From contig CAZSTA010000163.1 in NCBI GenBank assembly GCA_964609495.1, positions 1-8,692 on the forward strand: 8,692 nt of DNA, given 5' to 3'. Both the position numbers and the translations under genes were made by a program. The number at the start of each line of letters is the position of its first letter. Positions within the stretch are counted from its first letter, which is position 1. Shown here one piece after another: positions 1 through 6,580 of this stretch. The notes under the pieces were generated by a model. It made no database searches and had not been told where the DNA came from. It was given only the letters and a program-made list of their open reading frames with translations. Source of the stretch: CAZSTA01 sp964609495 [NCBI: uncultured bacterium] (lineage in GTDB: Bacteria > CAZSTA01).

Positions 1-898
1 CAGAGTTAAGTCCCTTCTCCGTCCTCTTTTTATCTATGATCAGCATAACCTCCTGATCTAGAGCAACTGGATCGGTGCCCACTATGATTTGATTGTTGAC
101 CCACTGAGGATATCCCCCAGGTCCTCCCGTGTAGATACCCAACAGCGCATCGCATATTATCAGCTTTGTTTTATCCTTGATATGTGGCTCTGAATTGACG
201 ATAGGTATATAGGGATCGCAGTTATTTCGATGCAAGCTACCGGGATTATCGACTGTGCCATAGTGATTCTTCATGCTGGCTGTGACTCCCGCGGTATCGT
301 GATCTTTAACGAGAGGCACGTTTATTAGATAATCACACTCCTTGGTGAGGATGCTACTCAAGAAGGAATTGATCTCGGGAACACGGTAGCTTTTATCATA
401 GCCGAAGCCATCCGTATCGGTGCTGATGTAACGAACGCCCTTGTCAGAGGTGTTCATCTCATAGCCAGCACTTATCATCTCCCAATTATACCTATCCCAA
501 ACGATTACATTATTCTCGTTGACTCCTATCTCCTTCAATCCCGCCACTATCGTGGTTATCACCTCGGGATGGCTGGAGAGGTGGCGATTAATACAATTCA
601 CCTTAATCCCGATTACATCCTTCGAGGTTAAATCGGGGAATATAGCCTCCCAGCTCTCCGCTACGGTAGATTTCCCAGTGAAACTCTTCATAGCTTCATT
701 TAACATCGTCTGAACAGTGGGAATATCGATATTTCCATCCTCATCGGCGGCTTTGGAATGCGTAGCGAAAACTATCTTGGACTTTGGCTCATCCGCCCTC
801 GTCTCCATAGAATTCAACAATAGAGAGGAAGTTGATAGAGCAGCAACTCCCATCGCGCTCTTCTTAAGGAACTCCCTTCGACTGAGCTTATCAGTCAT
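1..898 (-). CDS. Tat-exported DUF362 domain protein, C-terminus cut by window edge
   Basis: The frame is open from ATG at 898 to the window edge, giving 299 residues with no stop, so the C-terminus is missing. The N-terminus has a twin-arginine signal (SRREFLKK at residues 6-13) followed by a small-residue hydrophobic stretch to about residue 31, so the protein should be exported folded. The rest matches the DUF362 family pattern: an IKVNC strand at about 98-102, HPEV at 110-113, VWDR at 133-136, PLVKDHDTAGVT at 195-206, KNHYG at 210-214, a CDALLG/GGPGG stretch at 249-262 and GTDPVALDQ at 274-282. The biochemical role of stand-alone DUF362 proteins is not established. The start is fixed by AGGAGGG 7 nt upstream. 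A 54-bp gap separates it from the DUF6599-like gene upstream, and no terminator or obvious promoter lies between, so the two are probably co-transcribed. Family assignment is confident; function is unknown. Confidence 0.9.
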   Translation of the reverse strand, partial: MTDKLSRREFLKKSAMGVAALSTSSLLLNSMETRADEPKSKIVFATHSKAADEDGNIDIPTVQTMLNEAMKSFTGKSTVAESWEAIFPDLTSKDVIGIKVNCINRHLSSHPEVITTIVAGLKEIGVNENNVIVWDRYNWEMISAGYEMNTSDKGVRYISTDTDGFGYDKSYRVPEINSFLSSILTKECDYLINVPLVKDHDTAGVTASMKNHYGTVDNPGSLHRNNCDPYIPIVNSEPHIKDKTKLIICDALLGIYTGGPGGYPQWVNNQIIVGTDPVALDQEVMLIIDKKRTEKGLNS

Positions 899-952
899 AA
901 CTGATCCCTCCTAAAGTTATGGATAATTGAGTCCATTTAGCTTTTGGATCAA

Positions 953-1513
953 CTATTGTTGTTCTTCACGATCATTCTCTTTTATCCTCTGAGATATAGA
1001 TTCGGCGAATAATATAACAGCCTCTTTTGCCTCATCCTCCTTAGAATCGATCGCAATTCGGATGAAGAATTCATCCTGCCAGAATTCTAACAGATAAACA
1101 CCGATAAGTTTTTCGTCCTTCCTAGCTCCATCTCCTAGCTTCTCTATAGGGGTCGGATTCGCTATAGGGGCATCAACGAAGAGAGTTTCTGCTTGCTCCT
1201 TACTCCCCATCTGGTAGATCTCTAAGGTAAGCCACATATTAGAAGGAGAGTGCTGATAATCTTGGAAGAGGACTACCTTCGCTCCATGATCGACATAGAA
1301 GGGGGCAGCACCATCTATCTGATTCATTAGGCAGTCCGGATCTTCACATTTGATATAATCCCCTTCTCTAGCCCATCCTTCAAATTGTTCATTTGTAGGA
1401 AGGAGATCCACTATTGAGATCTCCCCCGATAAAGCGATTGGTGAATAGAAGACTAAACTAATACTTAGAATTATCATCAGCATCGTTCGTTCAGCCGAAA
1501 TGCGATCTCTCAT
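953..1513 (-). CDS. exported DUF6599-like protein
   Basis: This 186-aa protein starts with a basic N-region and a hydrophobic core (about residues 11-28) ending near ALSG, a Sec-type signal peptide without a lipobox cysteine. The mature part begins with a LLPTNEQFEGW segment (37-47), then a two-cysteine CEDPDC loop (56-61), then NQIDGAAPFYVDHGAK (64-79), and a strand-rich region with LTLEIYQMGSKEQAETLF (95-112). The IDGAA/Y.D.G pattern followed by an 'E.Y.M.....A..LF' segment is the pattern I associate with DUF6599, whose function is unknown. The start has a GAGGGGTGAGGGA ribosome-site region. Immediately upstream are the last ten codons and stop of a copy of the SH3-protein gene, showing the gene was once directly downstream of that gene with a 4-nt gap. 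It now lies downstream of the inserted peptidase gene. The DUF362 gene follows 54 bp later. The gene call is secure; the family name is moderately sure. Confidence 0.85.
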   Translation of the reverse strand: MRDRISAERTMLMIILSISLVFYSPIALSGEISIVDLLPTNEQFEGWAREGDYIKCEDPDCLMNQIDGAAPFYVDHGAKVVLFQDYQHSPSNMWLTLEIYQMGSKEQAETLFVDAPIANPTPIEKLGDGARKDEKLIGVYLLEFWQDEFFIRIAIDSKEDEAKEAVILFAESISQRIKENDREEQQ

Positions 1514-1550
1514 TCCCTCACCCCTCTTTTGGCATAAAATTCATCTCGTT
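1431..1550. repeat. 120-bp direct repeat, copy A (left side of the peptidase insert)
   Basis: Aligned by hand at a constant offset of 2366 bp, this copy matches 3797-3916 at 111 of 120 positions with no gaps. Mismatches are at 1436, 1437, 1450-1452, 1464, 1481, 1522 and 1535. Identity stops abruptly at 1550/1551 and fades at 1431. On the minus strand it contains the last ten codons and stop of the SH3-protein gene, the 4-nt gap, and the first 27 or so codons of the DUF6599-like gene, which is intact here. Confidence 0.95.
1518..1550 (-). pseudogene. C-terminal remnant (10 codons + stop) of the PsbP-like/SH3 protein gene
   Basis: Read on the minus strand, this stretch encodes NEMNFMPKEG and TGA, against NEMNFVPKEE and TGA at the end of the full gene at 3884-4876. 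The rest of that gene is absent at this site. Sequence upstream of 1550 is unrelated GC-rich DNA, so the remnant is cut off at the repeat boundary. It may still act as the ribosome-loading leader of the DUF6599-like gene, because its GAGGGGTGA lies just before that start. Confidence 0.85.
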
Positions 1551-1673
1551 GCGGAACAAAATGTGACCTGCCTTTACGGAGAGCCGCTGTTAACCAACCC
1601 GAAAGGCAAGCGACCGCAAAGTTCGCCCGCCCTCACCGCGCCAATAGCAAAAATGTCCGTTCAGTTGAAGGTA
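1551..1673. other. GC-rich non-coding tail of the peptidase insert
   Basis: This is 123 bp between the peptidase stop codon and repeat copy A. It is clearly more GC-rich than the flanking native genes, especially around 1590-1645, and has no supported ORF. I found no strong stem followed by a T-run that would make a convincing intrinsic terminator for the peptidase gene. The style of sequence suggests a dispersed intergenic repeat carried in with the insert, but only a genome-wide search could show that. Confidence 0.5.
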
Positions 1674-3698
1674 TTATGAAGTTGTTCCTTTAACAGGCTC
1701 GATGCCCAGCACATATCTATTCATCCAGTCGAGAAGCACCTCGTTCTGAACTCGGCGAACGATCGGTGCTCCTGTGATTGATCCACTGTGGGAACTTCCC
1801 GGAAAGCGCACCATCTCCACGGGGCAGCTGCTTGCTTTGAGTGCAGCGTAAAATTGCTCCGCCTGTTCTGCCGGACAGCAATAGTCGGCCTCACCCTGCA
1901 AAAGCAAGGTGGGTGTCTTGCAGCGATGGGCATAGGTAATTGGTGAGCAGCGCCGATACACCTCAGGTATTTCGTGCGGCAACCCACCCAATTTCTCAAC
2001 TGCGTACCGAGGGCCGATATCGCTGACACCGTAGAAACTGACATAGTTGATGACTGGGTTCTCCGGAACTGCTGCTTTGAAACGATCCGTCTGCTCCGTG
2101 ATCCAGCATGTCATGTAACCACCGTAGGACAGTCCGCAGCATCCAAGGCGATTCGGGTCGGCAATGCCCTTCTCGATCGCGAAATCAACGCCGGCTATCA
2201 GGTCTTTGTATTCCAGGTTGCCCAAGTCACCATTGATCTGGGTAGCAAACTCATCCCCATAACCGCTCGATCCCCGGTAATTGATGAACAATACCGCATA
2301 ACCCGCACCGGCCAACATTTGAAAGTCAAAGGAAAAAATGTGACCAAAGCCAGCATATGGCCCACCATGGATGTATAAGATGGTCGGATAAGGCGCTTCA
2401 CCGATGCAAGGCTTGAGGATCCAGCCTTCAACCGGTACCCCATCAGGAGCAGGAAATAACAGATGCTCAATGGTGGGGAGAGCCCTCTCTGCAAGTAGGT
2501 CGGCGTTGAGATGTGTGAGTTGTCGCTCGTTGGTCCCATCCATTTCGGCGAGGAAAAGATCCACAGGATTCTCGAGAGTGCTGCTGGCGAATAGCAGATG
2601 TCTATCATCCGTGTCCAGCAGGAGGCAGGTTCGCTCCCCCACCACCACTGGATCCCAGGATTCAGGTCCTGTCAGGGTAACACGATAGATCTGAATCGTT
2701 CCACCATCTTGAACTTGCACATAGGCTGTCTTGCCATCCCTTGTTAGAAGAATTTTGGGAGCAAAAAATAAGCTTTCCCAGAATGTCGGCATATCGGGCT
2801 GCAAGCCGCTACCCACCCCAAATTTGAGGCCTGCCGTGCGACATTCGGGCTCACCACCCTGTTTATCGATCACCCACAGGTCATCCTTGGAGCTAGCGAG
2901 GCGACCAAACAGTCTGCCAACGAATACGACTCGTTCGCCGTCTGGAAGCCAAGCAGCGGAGTTGGCATAACCCCAATCCCCAACAATTTCACGCACCTCT
3001 CCCTCCAGATTCACCACCCTGAGTCTGGGCAGAGAAACCTGGTGCGAGTCCGGAACCATCATCACCGTGTACAGGATCTCTTGTCCATCTGGGGACCAAA
3101 GCGGTGCGATGTTCTGACATTCGTCACTTGTCAATTGCTGGGGTTCTCCTCCTTGGGCAGGGATGACATAGATATCCTGAACCATGTTGTCAAGGTATCC
3201 CATCCCATCAAACCTGTAGATGCGGCGGGTAACCCGATAGGGCTTTTTCAGATCAAGTGGCTCAACCGCTGGCCCAGAGGTAAAAGCGATATACTTCCCA
3301 TCGGGTGACCAGACAGGGCCATTATACTTCCCATCGGGTGACCGGCCACCACCCACACCCTGTTTCATAGCGGTTAAAGCCCGGGCTTCCCCACCATCCA
3401 CAGAGATAAGGTAGATTTGGGGCTTATCCCCACGGGTCGAGAGGAAGGCAATCTGCTTGCCATCCGGTGACCACTGAGGATTCCAGTCGCGGGCAAGCCC
3501 TGCCGTGAGCTGGCGAGAGGAGCCAGTATCCAGGGACAGGAGCCAGAGGGTTAGATATTCCTCTTCCTTGTCAGGATCTACATGGGAAACAACATAAGCA
3601 ACCGATTTGCCATCTGGAGAGAGCTTACCTTCCTGCAAGAACTTTAGTCGGAACAAATCATCCGGTTCAATTGTCTGGAGTTCTTTTGTCTTGTCCAT
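1674..3698 (-). CDS. S9 family peptidase (prolyl oligopeptidase / acylaminoacyl-peptidase type)
   Basis: This 674-aa protein has the two-part architecture of S9 serine peptidases. Residues about 15-410 form a beta-propeller with repeated 'SPDGK' blades (LSPDGKSVAY at 26-35, WSPDGKQIAF at 76-85, WSPDGKYIAF at 130-139, WSPDGQEILY at 201-210, LPDGERVVFV at 251-260). Residues about 415-665 form an alpha/beta-hydrolase domain. The likely catalytic triad is Ser524 in GLSYGGY, Asp605 in QGEAD and His637 in GSSHSG; HGGP at 444-447 is the usual oxyanion-region motif. The expected activity is cleavage of short peptides or removal of N-terminal acyl residues. No signal peptide is seen, so it is probably cytoplasmic. 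I chose the ATG at 3698 because AAAGGAGG sits 8 nt upstream and homology-like sequence begins there; the frame stays open to 3803 but that part runs into the repeat. The gene is GC-richer than its neighbours and sits inside a repeat-bounded insert, which suggests acquisition. Confidence 0.95.
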   Translation of the reverse strand: MDKTKELQTIEPDDLFRLKFLQEGKLSPDGKSVAYVVSHVDPDKEEEYLTLWLLSLDTGSSRQLTAGLARDWNPQWSPDGKQIAFLSTRGDKPQIYLISVDGGEARALTAMKQGVGGGRSPDGKYNGPVWSPDGKYIAFTSGPAVEPLDLKKPYRVTRRIYRFDGMGYLDNMVQDIYVIPAQGGEPQQLTSDECQNIAPLWSPDGQEILYTVMMVPDSHQVSLPRLRVVNLEGEVREIVGDWGYANSAAWLPDGERVVFVGRLFGRLASSKDDLWVIDKQGGEPECRTAGLKFGVGSGLQPDMPTFWESLFFAPKILLTRDGKTAYVQVQDGGTIQIYRVTLTGPESWDPVVVGERTCLLLDTDDRHLLFASSTLENPVDLFLAEMDGTNERQLTHLNADLLAERALPTIEHLLFPAPDGVPVEGWILKPCIGEAPYPTILYIHGGPYAGFGHIFSFDFQMLAGAGYAVLFINYRGSSGYGDEFATQINGDLGNLEYKDLIAGVDFAIEKGIADPNRLGCCGLSYGGYMTCWITEQTDRFKAAVPENPVINYVSFYGVSDIGPRYAVEKLGGLPHEIPEVYRRCSPITYAHRCKTPTLLLQGEADYCCPAEQAEQFYAALKASSCPVEMVRFPGSSHSGSITGAPIVRRVQNEVLLDWMNRYVLGIEPVKGTTS
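3290..3343. repeat. 21-bp direct repeat with 33-bp period inside the peptidase gene
   Basis: The 21-bp string at 3290-3310 recurs exactly at 3323-3343. In protein terms SPDGKY occurs twice, 11 residues apart (residues 120-125 and 131-136), only the second in a normal blade context (WSPDGKYIAF). A 33-bp in-frame duplication would explain this and keeps the frame open. Confidence 0.8.
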
Positions 3699-3706
3699 AT
3701 CATCAT

Positions 3707-3714
3707 CCTCCTTT
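3707..3714 (-). promoter_or_regulatory. Shine-Dalgarno site deciding the peptidase start
   Basis: On the minus strand AAAGGAGG lies 8 nt before the ATG at 3698. The upstream in-frame ATGs at 3761 and 3803 have no comparable site, so the longer reading of 709 residues is probably wrong. Confidence 0.8.
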
Positions 3715-3777
3715 AGAGATATAATGGTTGAATAAGGGCGGGCGAATTTCAGTTCGCTCATATTCGCATAAGTTGCA

Positions 3778-3879
3778 CTAGACTGATCTAATGAGCAAAG
3801 CACTTGGTGAATAGAGAGCTAAACTAATATTTAGAATTATCATCAGTATCGTTCGTTCAGCCGAAATGCGATCTCTCAT
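3778..3879 (-). pseudogene. truncated signal-peptide fragment of the DUF6599-like gene
   Basis: A 33-codon frame starts 4 nt after the stop of the PsbP-like/SH3 gene and reads MRDRISAERTILMIIL, then NISLALYSPSA, closely matching the first 27 residues of the intact protein at 953-1513. It then leaves the homologous sequence (LLIRSV) and stops at 3778-3780. Compared with the intact copy, the changes inside the signal peptide are mostly amino-acid changing (M11I, S17N, V21A, F22L, I26S). The ribosome site GAGGAGTGAGGGA is kept, so a useless short peptide may be translated. The peptidase start lies 79 nt further on. Confidence 0.85.
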
Positions 3880-3916
3880 TCCCTCACTCCTCTTTTGGCA
3901 CAAAATTCATCTCGTT
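3797..3916. repeat. 120-bp direct repeat, copy B (right side of the peptidase insert)
   Basis: This is the partner of 1431-1550, in the same orientation, 111/120 identical. In this copy the SH3-protein gene end is the intact one and the DUF6599-like start is the orphan fragment. The nine differences are too many for a fresh target-site duplication. Confidence 0.95.
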
Positions 3917-4876
3917 TATGGATATCCACCCTAATTGATCACTCGGTAATTTCACCAGGCACCACTGATCGAAATACTGTCCATTAACTATCACCAAATC
4001 GAGTAAATCTAAAGGGGCAGTATCCTTAATTGTATCAATTGTCTCCGAAGAGCGATTAGGTTCGCTATATACCTTGATCTCATCCTCTATCATCAAGGCT
4101 AGTCCTTCGGTTTCGATCTCTGGAGGTATCGGATCGATCTCGCCAGTAGCGTTATCATAATTATATCCCTTATAAAAGTGAAAATCGACCGAGATATCAA
4201 AGTTACCTTCCAACTCAGCTTTATCCTCGGGGAACTTTCCCTCACTTTGAGAGTGCATCATAAGAAAGCCTCTCATCGCGCTGATAAGGGCATCATCTCG
4301 ATTGATATAGTCGATGGGAACGAGGGTTAGTGAGCGAGGATACTCCTCCCTTAATCTAGTATATATTCGAAGGGTATTTAAGATCTTCTCAGATAACTCG
4401 AATGATTCCGTAGATGATTTAATCCCAATATCGATCTCCAGGGTAAGATTCGAATTTAAACTATGCAGGCTCATCGCAACTATTCGTCCTTTCTCTATAT
4501 CGAAGGCGTTTTCTCCTGTGCTTTTTAGATCAGCTTGATAACCATCTATCTCGGCCAATTTCCGAGGCTCTAACTCCTCTAGCTCGAAGTTCCACCAAGC
4601 TAGAGCTATCTCCTTACGGATATACTGCGGAAGAGGTAAGCCTATATTGTTTGCAGTTATTATAGAGACGAAGATATTCCTATCAGGGGATATCAAATCC
4701 GTATGATTAGGGTAGATGCTCTCTACCTTCCAACTGCTGGGGAATCGGATAGTGCAAGAGATATCATTCCCTCCGGAGAACTCGTAACTTCTCCACTCTT
4801 CATCACTAGCAAAGGTTATATTTAGTGAAGTTAAGATAACAGCCATTAAGATAAGCAATATAAACTTTTTAGACAT
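3884..4876 (-). CDS. exported PsbP-like / SH3-domain protein of unknown function
   Basis: This 330-aa protein has a clear Sec signal peptide (MSKK, hydrophobic core about 5-20, cleavage probably after FAS at about 24). Residues about 26-172 resemble the PsbP/Mog1-like (DUF1795-type) fold: CTIRFPSSWKVE at 41-52, a DLISPDRNIFVSI strand at 60-72, and a final LSEKILNTLRIY helix-strand at 161-172. A linker of about 90 residues follows. The C-terminus (about 262-326) looks like a bacterial SH3 domain: EIKVYSEPNRSSETIDTI, a hydrophobic strand pair, then WCLVKLPSDQLGWISINEM. Such SH3 domains often bind cell-wall or surface polymers, but that is inference here. The start is supported by AAGGAGGAG and a promoter just upstream. 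The stop is 4 nt from an ATG that once began the DUF6599-like gene, implying translational coupling before the insertion. Domain names are pattern recognition without a search. Confidence 0.85.
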   Translation of the reverse strand: MSKKFILLILMAVILTSLNITFASDEEWRSYEFSGGNDISCTIRFPSSWKVESIYPNHTDLISPDRNIFVSIITANNIGLPLPQYIRKEIALAWWNFELEELEPRKLAEIDGYQADLKSTGENAFDIEKGRIVAMSLHSLNSNLTLEIDIGIKSSTESFELSEKILNTLRIYTRLREEYPRSLTLVPIDYINRDDALISAMRGFLMMHSQSEGKFPEDKAELEGNFDISVDFHFYKGYNYDNATGEIDPIPPEIETEGLALMIEDEIKVYSEPNRSSETIDTIKDTAPLDLLDLVIVNGQYFDQWCLVKLPSDQLGWISINEMNFVPKEE

Positions 4877-4911
4877 ATTTCTACTCCTCCTTCGCCATCG
4901 AATTATATATT

Positions 4912-4940
4912 AGTATAACATAGCTCGATTTTTATTTCAA
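4912..4940 (-). promoter_or_regulatory. sigma70-type promoter for the leftward exported-protein operon
   Basis: On the minus strand TTGAAA (4940-4935) and TATACT (4917-4912) are separated by exactly 17 nt. Transcription would begin near 4905, leaving a leader of about 30 nt before the ATG at 4876. The surrounding DNA is AT-rich. Confidence 0.7.
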
Positions 4941-4972
4941 ATTTTTCTCACTTCTATCAATTTTAGAATGTT

Positions 4973-5001
4973 TTGACATACACATCTTTAAGTGATATAA
5001 T
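4973..5001 (+). promoter_or_regulatory. consensus sigma70-type promoter for the phosphoesterase/lyase operon
   Basis: TTGACA (4973-4978) and TATAAT (4996-5001) are both perfect consensus hexamers with a 17-nt spacer. Transcription would begin near 5008, leaving an untranslated leader of about 84 nt. The leader contains a 6-bp inverted repeat (ATTGAG at 5040-5045, CTCAAT at 5066-5071) too weak to call a regulator. The divergent promoter's -35 ends only 32 bp away. Confidence 0.85.
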
Positions 5002-5091
5002 ATATGTAGAATATTCAGTGAGGATATAGCATAAAGTATATTGAGGGTGTTGCTAGTAGGATTTTCTCAATTGATAAAAGGAGGATTATAG

Positions 5092-6231
5092 ATGAAGCTC
5101 TTTAGAAGATGCTTAATATTGTTTTTTCTGATATTCATCTTCACTATGTGGAGATGTGCCACCAACCTAGAGAACACTGAAGCTCAAAATCTGGTAAGAG
5201 GCCCTTATCTACAATCTGTAACTGAAAGCTCAATTGTGATCTGTTGGGAAACCGATATAGCTGGATATGGTCAGTTAGAACACGGTTTAACTGATAGCTA
5301 TGGTTATATCGCCAGACCTTCCGAGATAAGCAAGAGATATGAGATCACCCTAACTGATCTCGAACCCTATACCACCTATCACTATCGAATTAGAGGCAAT
5401 GAAAAGATATTAACTGAGGATAGCACCTTCAAAACTTCTGCTTCATCCGAACAAACATCCTTTAACTTCGTAGCCTATGGGGATACGCGTAGAGTATCAG
5501 GTCTCCCAGCTTTCTTAGCTGTTATCGATCATCGAGAGGTAGCTAACTTAATAAGCTCGCTTAATCCAGATTTCTACCTTCATACTGGCGATCTTGTGAA
5601 CAATGGTCTTTCTCTGGCGGAGTGGAACGAGTTCTTCGAGATAGAGGGAAAAGTTTTAAAAAAGATGCCCCTCTTTCCCACACTCGGCAATCATGAGAGG
5701 AATAGCTCCCTCTACTTCGATCTTTTCCACCTTCCTAACAACGAGAGATGGTATTCCTTCGACTATGGAAATGCACATTTCGTTTGCCTCCAGGTAGATG
5801 GATATGCAAGGTTCGATCGAGAAAGCGAGCAGTATAAATGGCTGAAGAGCGACCTTGCTAAAACGAATAAATTATGGAAATTTGTCTTCTTTCACTTGCC
5901 CGTTTACAGCTCTGGGCCTCATGGTTGCTCCGAGAAGATGATAAGAGATGTTCGAGAGATTTTAAAACCCATTTTCGAGCAATATGGAGTTGATATCGTC
6001 CTTAGTGGTCATGATCATACCTATGAGAGAAGCCTGGTAAATGGCGTAAACTATATTGTTACCGGAGGTGGAGGGGCGGAGTTATATAGTTCGAAGTGCG
6101 ATAATAAGTATCAAGTTCACTTCGAAAAGGTGCATCATTGTGTCTTAATCTCGATAGAGGGCAATTCGCTGACCTGTGTAGGAATTAGACCCGATGGGAC
6201 AAGATTTGATCTTTTCAATTTGGTGAAATGA
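5092..6231 (+). CDS. exported purple-acid-phosphatase-like metallophosphoesterase
   Basis: This 379-aa protein has a basic N-terminus and hydrophobic core (about 7-20) for export. A cysteine at 22 (MWRC) could be lipidated, but the lipobox is poor. Residues about 36-114 match the fibronectin-III-like N-domain of purple acid phosphatases (RGPYLQSVTESSIVICWET, then LTDLEPYTTYHYRIRG). Residues about 124-345 form a calcineurin-type phosphoesterase domain with the metal-binding blocks in order: GDTR (Asp131), HTGDLVNNG (Asp167), GNHE (200-203), FFHLP (His268) and SGHDHTYER (His307, His309). It probably hydrolyses phosphate esters outside the cytoplasm. The Tyr that binds Fe(III) in true purple enzymes (GDxxY) is replaced by Asn170, so it is probably not purple and may use other metals. 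The start has AAAAGGAGGA at good distance. The lyase subunits follow after 30 bp, so it is the first gene of that unit. Confidence 0.93.
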   Translation: MKLFRRCLILFFLIFIFTMWRCATNLENTEAQNLVRGPYLQSVTESSIVICWETDIAGYGQLEHGLTDSYGYIARPSEISKRYEITLTDLEPYTTYHYRIRGNEKILTEDSTFKTSASSEQTSFNFVAYGDTRRVSGLPAFLAVIDHREVANLISSLNPDFYLHTGDLVNNGLSLAEWNEFFEIEGKVLKKMPLFPTLGNHERNSSLYFDLFHLPNNERWYSFDYGNAHFVCLQVDGYARFDRESEQYKWLKSDLAKTNKLWKFVFFHLPVYSSGPHGCSEKMIRDVREILKPIFEQYGVDIVLSGHDHTYERSLVNGVNYIVTGGGGAELYSSKCDNKYQVHFEKVHHCVLISIEGNSLTCVGIRPDGTRFDLFNLVK

Positions 6232-6261
6232 ATAAGGGGATAATATGATTGGAGGAGTCAG

Positions 6262-6564
6262 ATGCCATTGTTACAGGAGAAGGCGATAGTGCTTGATCCA
6301 AAGGATAATGTGGCTACCGCCAAAGTTGAGATAAAAGCTGGAGCGGTCATAATTGGAGATGAGGGAAGAGAGATCAAGATACTGGAGGATATACCTTTTG
6401 CTCATAAATTCGCTTTAGAGGATATACCCTCTGGAGAACCGATCATAAAGTATGGTCAAACGATCGGAAGAGCTATACAGGATATTAAAGTCGGGGAGTT
6501 GATCCATATTCATAACTTAGAGAGTCTTAGAGGTAGAGGGGATAAGAAGATTATAACTTCTTAG
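6262..6564 (+). CDS. UxaA-type dehydratase/lyase small subunit (SAF domain)
   Basis: This 100-aa protein is essentially one SAF domain, the N-terminal part of altronate dehydratase and the whole of the small subunit in two-subunit relatives such as sulfolactate sulfo-lyase SuyA. Recognisable blocks are DPKDNVATAKVEIKAG (12-27), DIPFAHKFALEDIPSGEPIIKYG (43-65, written here as the family's 'IPFGHK...GE.IIKYG' pattern), IGRAIQDIKVGE (68-79) and the closing IHIHNLESLRGRG (81-93). No signal peptide, so it is cytoplasmic. The start follows GGAGGAG at 6251-6257. The large subunit gene begins 16 bp after the stop, strongly suggesting a heteromeric enzyme. The substrate could be altronate, galactarate, sulfolactate or another sugar acid; the small subunit alone does not tell. 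Confidence 0.92.
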   Translation: MPLLQEKAIVLDPKDNVATAKVEIKAGAVIIGDEGREIKILEDIPFAHKFALEDIPSGEPIIKYGQTIGRAIQDIKVGELIHIHNLESLRGRGDKKIITS

Positions 6565-6580
6565 AAAGGAAATAAGGGAG

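Noticed and set aside
519-914. Plus-strand open frames opposite the DUF362 gene
   Set aside because: The minus-strand DUF362 reading has a Tat signal, ribosome site and family motifs; the plus-strand frames have none.
1721-3308. Several open frames on both strands within the peptidase gene
   Set aside because: They overlap the clear S9 gene, have no family-like sequence and are shadows of its GC-richer codons.
3699-3803. Longer peptidase start at 3803 (709 residues)
   Set aside because: The 35 extra residues begin inside the repeat copy, lack a Shine-Dalgarno site and are not S9-like, while the ATG at 3698 has AAAGGAGG at 8 nt.
1431-3916. Insert as a transposon or IS with target-site duplication
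   Set aside because: There is no transposase, no terminal inverted repeats at 1551 or 3796, and 120 bp with 9 mismatches is far outside usual target duplications.
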